NCBI RefSeq assembly: GCF_025963695.1
Contig: NZ_JAOQAH010000097.1
Location: 58,087 to 122,086 of the forward strand
Source of the DNA: Segetibacter sp.
GTDB lineage: Bacteria > Bacteroidota > Bacteroidia > Chitinophagales > Chitinophagaceae
Length of the DNA: 64,000 nucleotides
Reading direction: 5' to 3'
This document shows, in pieces, positions 59,495 through 64,000 of this stretch (within the stretch, counting starts at the first letter, position 1; every line of letters begins with the position of its first letter). The notes beneath the pieces were generated by a model that had not been told where the DNA came from, searched no databases, and saw nothing but the letters and a program-made list of their open reading frames with translations. The position numbers and the translations under genes were made by a program.

Positions 59495-59812
59495 AGGGGT
59501 TGAGTTTTTCAGTTAGTAGGGGTAGAAATAGATGTTGTCGCTGCGAAAATATATAACCAGCAGTATACCAATTTATAAAAAACGACGTTGTTTAAATAGT
59601 CTGAATACCGGTAGGCAGAAAGTATTTTTTGATGTAAGATGCTCAGCACTGTTAGAGAAGTGCTTTTGTTCCTGTATTAAAGCTTTTTCGCCGACGCAAA
59701 TAGCTTAAAGTTTACTTGTAATAATTGGCATGAAGTTTATGCTAGTTGAAGGCAATTATCAAAAAGACATGGTAACTCGAGACTAAAACTGAAGAGAAAT
59801 AGCCTGAGCTAC

Positions 59813-59868
59813 AGATGAACGAACTGCGACGCAACAATGCTAAATAAAGGTATAAAAGGCTGGAACAC
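59813..59868 (+). repeat. Dispersed repeat, copy J (GCGACGCAAC subtype)
   Basis: GATGAACGAACTGCGACGCA at the left end and AAAAGGCTGGAACAC at the right. It shares GATGAACGAA with copy K at 21330. Confidence 0.75.
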
Positions 59869-60083
59869 TTTAAAAAGCAATTATAAAGTTTTCAGTATAA
59901 GTAAAAACAAGTTAAAGTTTTCGATTTTACAAATTTGTAGCGTAAACTTGCACTGAAATTCAAAGCTGACCAGCCTCACTACTCTTAGCTAATCAGCTTT
60001 TAGGTTTTCCCAATTTCATTTCATTCAAATATTTTCCTTTGTTCGATTGGATGGTTTTGAGCTTTTAATTATCAAAAATTTTT

Positions 60084-61766
60084 ATGTACGACATAGCGCA
60101 ACTGAACGACATGCTTGTTCCTGAGTTAAAGGATATAGCAGACCAACTAAGCATTCCCCATGCTCAAAAAACAGACAAACAGGATCTTATTTATAAAATA
60201 TTAGATCGGCAGGCAGTTGATGGAGACACAACAAAAACAATTGCACCTGAAAGAGGACGGCGTAAAAGAATTGCAAAAGCAAATACAACAAATGGTACGG
60301 AGCAAACTGAAGTAATAACGGCGCCCGAACCAACACCCGCCCCAGTAGAGCAACGGTCGGAGGCTTCAGAAGAACCAAAGAAAGAAAGTTTTAAAAATGC
60401 GGGTCCAAAACGTGCCCGTAAAAGCAAACCCTCAAAGGAGGAAAACGACAAGCAACCGGAGTTTGATTCTGCAAATACAGATGACCGCCCTGCAGAAAAC
60501 CCTCAAAAAGAAGATGTAAATAAGAATGCTCAAAGTGTTGAAGGCTCACCTGAAGCACAAGCACCAGAGGGCGCACCAGTGGTACAACCACAACATCAAC
60601 AGAGATTTCCTCAGCAGAGTCAAAGAAGGGAACAAACTTTTAATATAGAATTTGACGGGGTAATACAAGGAGAGGGTGTACTTGAAATGATGCCTGACGG
60701 TTATGGTTTCCTCCGCTCTTCTGATTACAACTATTTGTCGTCTCCTGATGACGTATATGTTTCTCCTTCCCAAATAAAATTATTTGGACTTAAAACCGGA
60801 GATACTGTTTATGGATCTGTTCGTCCACCAAAAGAAGGTGAAAAGTATTTTGCACTCTTAAAGGTTGAAACAATAAACGGCAAAGGCCCGGAGGAGGTAA
60901 GAGATCGAGTACCTTTTGATTATTTGACTCCTCTTTTTCCTTTTGAAAAATTGAATTTGTTTACCACCTCCAACAACTTCAGCACCCGCATCATGGACCT
61001 TTTTACACCTATTGGAAAAGGTCAGCGTGGACTGATAGTCGCCCAGCCAAAAGTGGGTAAAACTGTCTTGCTTAAAGAGGTCGCTAATGCTATTGCTGCA
61101 AACCATCCTGAGTGCTACTTAATGGTGGTGTTGATAGATGAACGCCCGGAGGAGGTTACAGATATGGAGAGAAGCGTAAGAGCAGAAGTGATCGCTTCAA
61201 CATTTGACGAACCTGCAGAAAAGCACGTAAAGGTTTCAACTATAGCTTTGCAAAAAGCAAAGCGTCTTGTTGAGTGTGGACATGATGTGGTGATTTTACT
61301 TGATTCTATTACACGTCTTGCCCGGGCACACAACACCGTTGCCCCTTCGAGCGGTAAAGTTTTAAGCGGTGGAGTAGAAGCAAATGCCATGCAAAAACCT
61401 AAACAGTTTTTTGGTGCAGCCAGGAAAATAGAACATGGTGGATCTCTGACCATTCTAGCGACAGCCTTGATAGAAACAGGTTCTAAAATGGACGAGGTTA
61501 TTTTTGAAGAGTTCAAGGGAACGGGTAACATGGAATTACAATTAGACCGCCGTCTTGCTAACAGACGTATTTTCCCTGCTATTGATTTGGTGTCTTCATC
61601 TACCCGTCGCGACGACTTGTTGCTTGACAGAGAAACACTTCAACGCATGAACATTCTCCGTCTTTATATAAATGATATGAATACAGAAGAGTCGATGAAT
61701 GAGTTGTTAAGAAGAATGAGAGGTACTAAAGACAATACTGAATTTCTTGCTAGTATGAACGGATAA
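60084..61766 (+). CDS. rho: Transcription termination factor Rho
   Basis: 560 residues, hexameric RNA-dependent ATPase. Residues 1-35 are the Rho N-terminal helix bundle (LNDMLVPELKDIADQLSI). A disordered insertion of about 130 residues rich in Glu, Lys, Pro and Gln follows, usual in this phylum. The RNA-binding cold-shock-like domain (GVLEMMPDGYGFLRSSDYNYLSSPDDVYVSPSQIKLFGLKTGD) and the ATPase domain come next: Walker A AQPKVGKT, LMVVLIDERPEEVTDMERSV, DVVILLDSITRLARAHN, SSGKVLSGGVEANAMQKPKQFFGAARKIE. A terminator follows. Confidence 0.97.
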   Translation: MYDIAQLNDMLVPELKDIADQLSIPHAQKTDKQDLIYKILDRQAVDGDTTKTIAPERGRRKRIAKANTTNGTEQTEVITAPEPTPAPVEQRSEASEEPKKESFKNAGPKRARKSKPSKEENDKQPEFDSANTDDRPAENPQKEDVNKNAQSVEGSPEAQAPEGAPVVQPQHQQRFPQQSQRREQTFNIEFDGVIQGEGVLEMMPDGYGFLRSSDYNYLSSPDDVYVSPSQIKLFGLKTGDTVYGSVRPPKEGEKYFALLKVETINGKGPEEVRDRVPFDYLTPLFPFEKLNLFTTSNNFSTRIMDLFTPIGKGQRGLIVAQPKVGKTVLLKEVANAIAANHPECYLMVVLIDERPEEVTDMERSVRAEVIASTFDEPAEKHVKVSTIALQKAKRLVECGHDVVILLDSITRLARAHNTVAPSSGKVLSGGVEANAMQKPKQFFGAARKIEHGGSLTILATALIETGSKMDEVIFEEFKGTGNMELQLDRRLANRRIFPAIDLVSSSTRRDDLLLDRETLQRMNILRLYINDMNTEESMNELLRRMRGTKDNTEFLASMNG

Positions 61767-61785
61767 GAGAACTATTAATAATATT

Positions 61786-61815
61786 ACAAAAGCCACTTGC
61801 AAGAGTGGCTTTTGT
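61786..61815 (+). terminator. Terminator after rho
   Basis: 11-bp stem ACAAAAGCCAC / GTGGCTTTTGT, 8-nt loop, then a T-rich run. Confidence 0.75.
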
Positions 61816-61863
61816 GTTTTTACCAAAATCTTTAATTCAATGTCTATAAACAATAATAACTTA

Positions 61864-62553
61864 TCACTCTCTGTCTCTGCTACCACTTAAAAATATAAAA
61901 ATATACTGGATCAAGGTAACAAGCGACGCGATTGCTGCTACTACATATGTCATTGCTGCCCATTTTAAAGCATCCTTCGCTTTATCGTGATGATCCCCTG
62001 TTGCTATATTAGTAGTATTTAACCATGCCAATGCTCTTCTGCTCGCATCAAATTCAACAGGTAAGGTAATAAATGAAAAGACTGTTGTTGCTGCAAACAA
62101 AGCTATTCCCACAAGTAATAATCCTGGAAACATTTGTATCATTATAATACCTGCCAATAATACCCACTGTACAATATTGCTACTAAATTGTACGACTGGT
62201 ACCAATGCACTACGCATTTTTAGCCATTTATAAGATTTAGCATGTTGAACTGCATGGCCACATTCGTGTGCAGCCACAGCAGCCGCTGAAATGTTTTGAC
62301 CACTATAAACTTCAGCACTTAGGTTGACTGTTTTATTAGTAGGATCATAGTGGTCTGTTAAATGACCCTCAACAGATGTTACCTGAACATCATAGATACC
62401 GCTGTCGCGCAGCATTTTTTGCGCAACTTCCCGGCCCGACAAATTACCTCTTAAAGGAACTTTGCTATAAGTATTAAACTTGCTTTTCAAGATTGAAGAC
62501 ACAAGGAAACTTATTCCAACAAAAATCAGTGATATTAAAAATATAGAAGACAT
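61864..62553 (-). CDS. YugP-type membrane zinc metallopeptidase
   Basis: 229 residues. N-terminal membrane segment (IFLISLIFVGISFLVSSIL), a soluble loop SGREVAQKMLRDSGIYDVQVTSVEGHLTDHYDPTNKTVNLS, then the zinc motif AHECGHAVQH (His96, Glu97, His100). Two or three further membrane helices follow (IVQWVLLAGIIMIQMFPGLLLVGIALFAATTVFSFITLP). DASRRALAWL is the family's conserved DxxRRA block. Substrate unknown. Confidence 0.92.
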   Translation of the reverse strand: MSSIFLISLIFVGISFLVSSILKSKFNTYSKVPLRGNLSGREVAQKMLRDSGIYDVQVTSVEGHLTDHYDPTNKTVNLSAEVYSGQNISAAAVAAHECGHAVQHAKSYKWLKMRSALVPVVQFSSNIVQWVLLAGIIMIQMFPGLLLVGIALFAATTVFSFITLPVEFDASRRALAWLNTTNIATGDHHDKAKDALKWAAMTYVVAAIASLVTLIQYIFIFLSGSRDRE

Positions 62554-62923
62554 GTTTTATTACCTTTTCAATACTTGTACAAAATGTCTTCCAAAATATT
62601 ATTGTGACGGAACCTCTAATTGATGCAAAGTAAACGAGGACAAAAAGTCTTAATAATTTGAAAAAGAAGACAAAGTGACGCGGTGAGATGAGATAAGGTC
62701 ATTTTTTTTCTTTTTTTCCGACGATTATCAGCGTAAAAGTTATTCACAGGGATAAAAATTATTTTTGAAATGCGACCCATATTTGTAATTTAGTGGCAGA
62801 ATTTAATGGGTTAGTAAGTAACGGGGTTGGCATTCTTGCTGACCCTTTTTGATTCTAGATCTATAGATTACTGTTTAAATCTCTTGTTCCCGAAAACACC
62901 TTCTTTAAAATTATCTTTACCGC
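62554..62923. other. Divergent intergenic region between the YugP-type gene and radA
   Basis: 370 bp; no gene, repeat copy or clear promoter element seen. TATCTTTA at 62912-62919 is one base off the -7 consensus but would sit only a few bases before the radA ATG. Confidence 0.4.
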
Positions 62924-64000
62924 ATGAGTAAAGTAAAGACTGCATATTTCTGCAGTAATTGTGGTTATGAAAGTACAAAATGGTTAGGAAAATGTCCGTC
63001 TTGTAATTCGTGGAATACGTTTGTTGAAGAGGTCATAACAAAAGGGACTGAAAAAAATGATAATGGTTGGAAAGATTATAACGCTGATAAGCGTAACACA
63101 AAAACAATCTTATTAAACCAGGTAAGTGCTACTGAAGAAGATAGAATCTTAACAGCAGACGGTGAACTGAACCGGGTACTTGGCGGGGGCATTGTAGCAG
63201 GCAGTATCGTACTGGTAGCAGGTGAGCCGGGTATCGGTAAAAGTACCTTGTTCTTACAAGTCGGTTTGCATTTGCAGGGAGTAAGCACATTATATATCAG
63301 TGGTGAAGAAAGCGAGCAACAAATAAAAATGCGTGCTGACAGGTTGAAAGCCTCCAACCAGGATTTTTATCTTTTGACAGAAACGGCAACAGATGTTCTT
63401 TTTAAAGAGATAAAAAAATTAAGGCCTCAATTAGTGATTGTTGATTCTATTCAAACACTGCATTCAAACTTTATTGAATCTTCTCCGGGTAGTGTCTCAC
63501 AAATAAGGGAATGTGCAGCCGAGTTTCAAAGGTTTGCTAAAGAAACCAACACGCCTGTATTTTTGATTGGTCACATAACAAAAGACGGAGCCATTGCGGG
63601 GCCAAAGATTTTGGAACATATGGTCGATACTGTTCTGCAGTTTGAAGGCGATCGCCATTATGCTTACCGGATACTTCGAACTATAAAAAACCGGTTTGGA
63701 AGTACGGCAGAACTAGGAATTTATGAAATGTCCGGAGATGGAATGCGGAGTGTAACTAATCCATCTGAAATACTCATCACGCAAAAAGAAGAACAACTAA
63801 GTGGAAGTGCCATTGCAGCAACACTTGAAGGAATGCGTCCATTACTGATAGAAGTGCAGGCGTTGGTAACTCAAAGCGTGTATGGAACACCACAGCGAAC
63901 CGTGAGCGGCTTCGATCTTAGACGATTACAATTATTATTAGCGGTTCTTGAAAAAAGAGGCGGATTTCACTTTGGGGTAAAAGATGTGTTTGTAAATATT
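62924..64000 (+). CDS. radA: DNA repair protein RadA (truncated by window edge)
   Basis: Branch-migration ATPase in recombination. The frame from ATG 62924 (MSKVKTAYFCSNCGYESTKW) stays open to the end of the window. It has the N-terminal C4 zinc finger (CSNCGYE, KCPSCNSW), Walker A GEPGIGKST, LYISGEESEQQIKMRADR, Walker B-type LVIVDSIQTL, the L2-like GHITKDGAIAGPKILEHMVDTVLQFEGDRHY, and the RadA-specific KNRFGSTAELG. The C-terminal LonP-like domain begins near SAIAATLEGMRPLLIEVQALV and is cut off. Confidence 0.95.
   Translation, partial: MSKVKTAYFCSNCGYESTKWLGKCPSCNSWNTFVEEVITKGTEKNDNGWKDYNADKRNTKTILLNQVSATEEDRILTADGELNRVLGGGIVAGSIVLVAGEPGIGKSTLFLQVGLHLQGVSTLYISGEESEQQIKMRADRLKASNQDFYLLTETATDVLFKEIKKLRPQLVIVDSIQTLHSNFIESSPGSVSQIRECAAEFQRFAKETNTPVFLIGHITKDGAIAGPKILEHMVDTVLQFEGDRHYAYRILRTIKNRFGSTAELGIYEMSGDGMRSVTNPSEILITQKEEQLSGSAIAATLEGMRPLLIEVQALVTQSVYGTPQRTVSGFDLRRLQLLLAVLEKRGGFHFGVKDVFVNI

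Larger units (their letters stand above)
59465..60083. other. Divergent intergenic region between asnS and rho
   Basis: 619 bp. Holds the asnS -7 element and dispersed repeat copy J. The long rho leader could contain autoregulatory rut sequence, but I see no defined element. Confidence 0.45.

Overview
The window looks like a chromosomal segment of a Bacteroidota species, most likely family Chitinophagaceae. The evidence is a TonB-dependent receptor with a carboxypeptidase-regulatory-like plug, a lipidated TamA (TamL) next to TamB, THX and DUF4286 proteins, DUF2490, many lipoproteins, almost no Shine-Dalgarno sequences, and several TAnnTTTG-type -7 promoter elements. No phage, plasmid, transposase or CRISPR array was seen. 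Base composition is AT-rich and looks uniform by eye. Both ends cut genes: dnaX on the left and radA on the right.

Layout. 1-376: start of dnaX (-). 792-12799: a phosphate-themed block with a YncE/phosphoesterase fusion, ppk1, a beta-helix lipoprotein with a TonB-dependent receptor, and a DUF47 (PhoU-like) protein with a PiT phosphate transporter. Upstream of the receptor are six heptamers in exact 11-bp phase, which look like binding sites for a PhoB/PhoP-type regulator. 12870-23260: housekeeping genes (galE, DUF502, zinc phospholipase C-like, MBL-rhodanese and ArsR, tsaB, ridA, pyrH, pdxH, THX, HU, DUF4286). 23278-31066: tamL and tamB. 31402-33631: a 55-aa lipoprotein, a SemiSWEET, and a YtxH/holin-like envelope-stress trio. 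33846-36269: proB-proA.

36319-51131 is the main accessory region. It holds a DUF1080 protein, a lipoprotein cytochrome c, four TIM-barrel isomerase/epimerase-type proteins, a nucleoside-permease-like MFS transporter, a GMC oxidoreductase with a gluconate-dehydrogenase-type small subunit plus a second orphan small subunit, a Tat-exported Gfo/Idh/MocA protein, NIPSNAP and GlcG-like proteins and a TolB-like propeller. I infer a periplasmic sugar-oxidation route: the GMC dehydrogenase oxidises a glycoside to a keto-glycoside, passes electrons to the cytochrome, and DUF1080 and TIM-barrel proteins cleave and rearrange the product.

51673-64000: pyruvate dehydrogenase E2, a heavily decayed sialidase/BNR pseudogene, a gene-poor stretch with two small hypotheticals, a TlpA-like protein, tRNA-Phe, asnS, rho, a YugP-type zinc peptidase and the start of radA.

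A dispersed intergenic repeat of about 50 bp occurs at least 12 times, in both orientations. Its core is GTGAGTGACACAACAATG or a GCGACGCAAC variant, and its tail resembles AAGCCGGTAAC. I do not recognise it as a named family. It and the 11-bp-phased operator array are the most unusual non-coding signals here.
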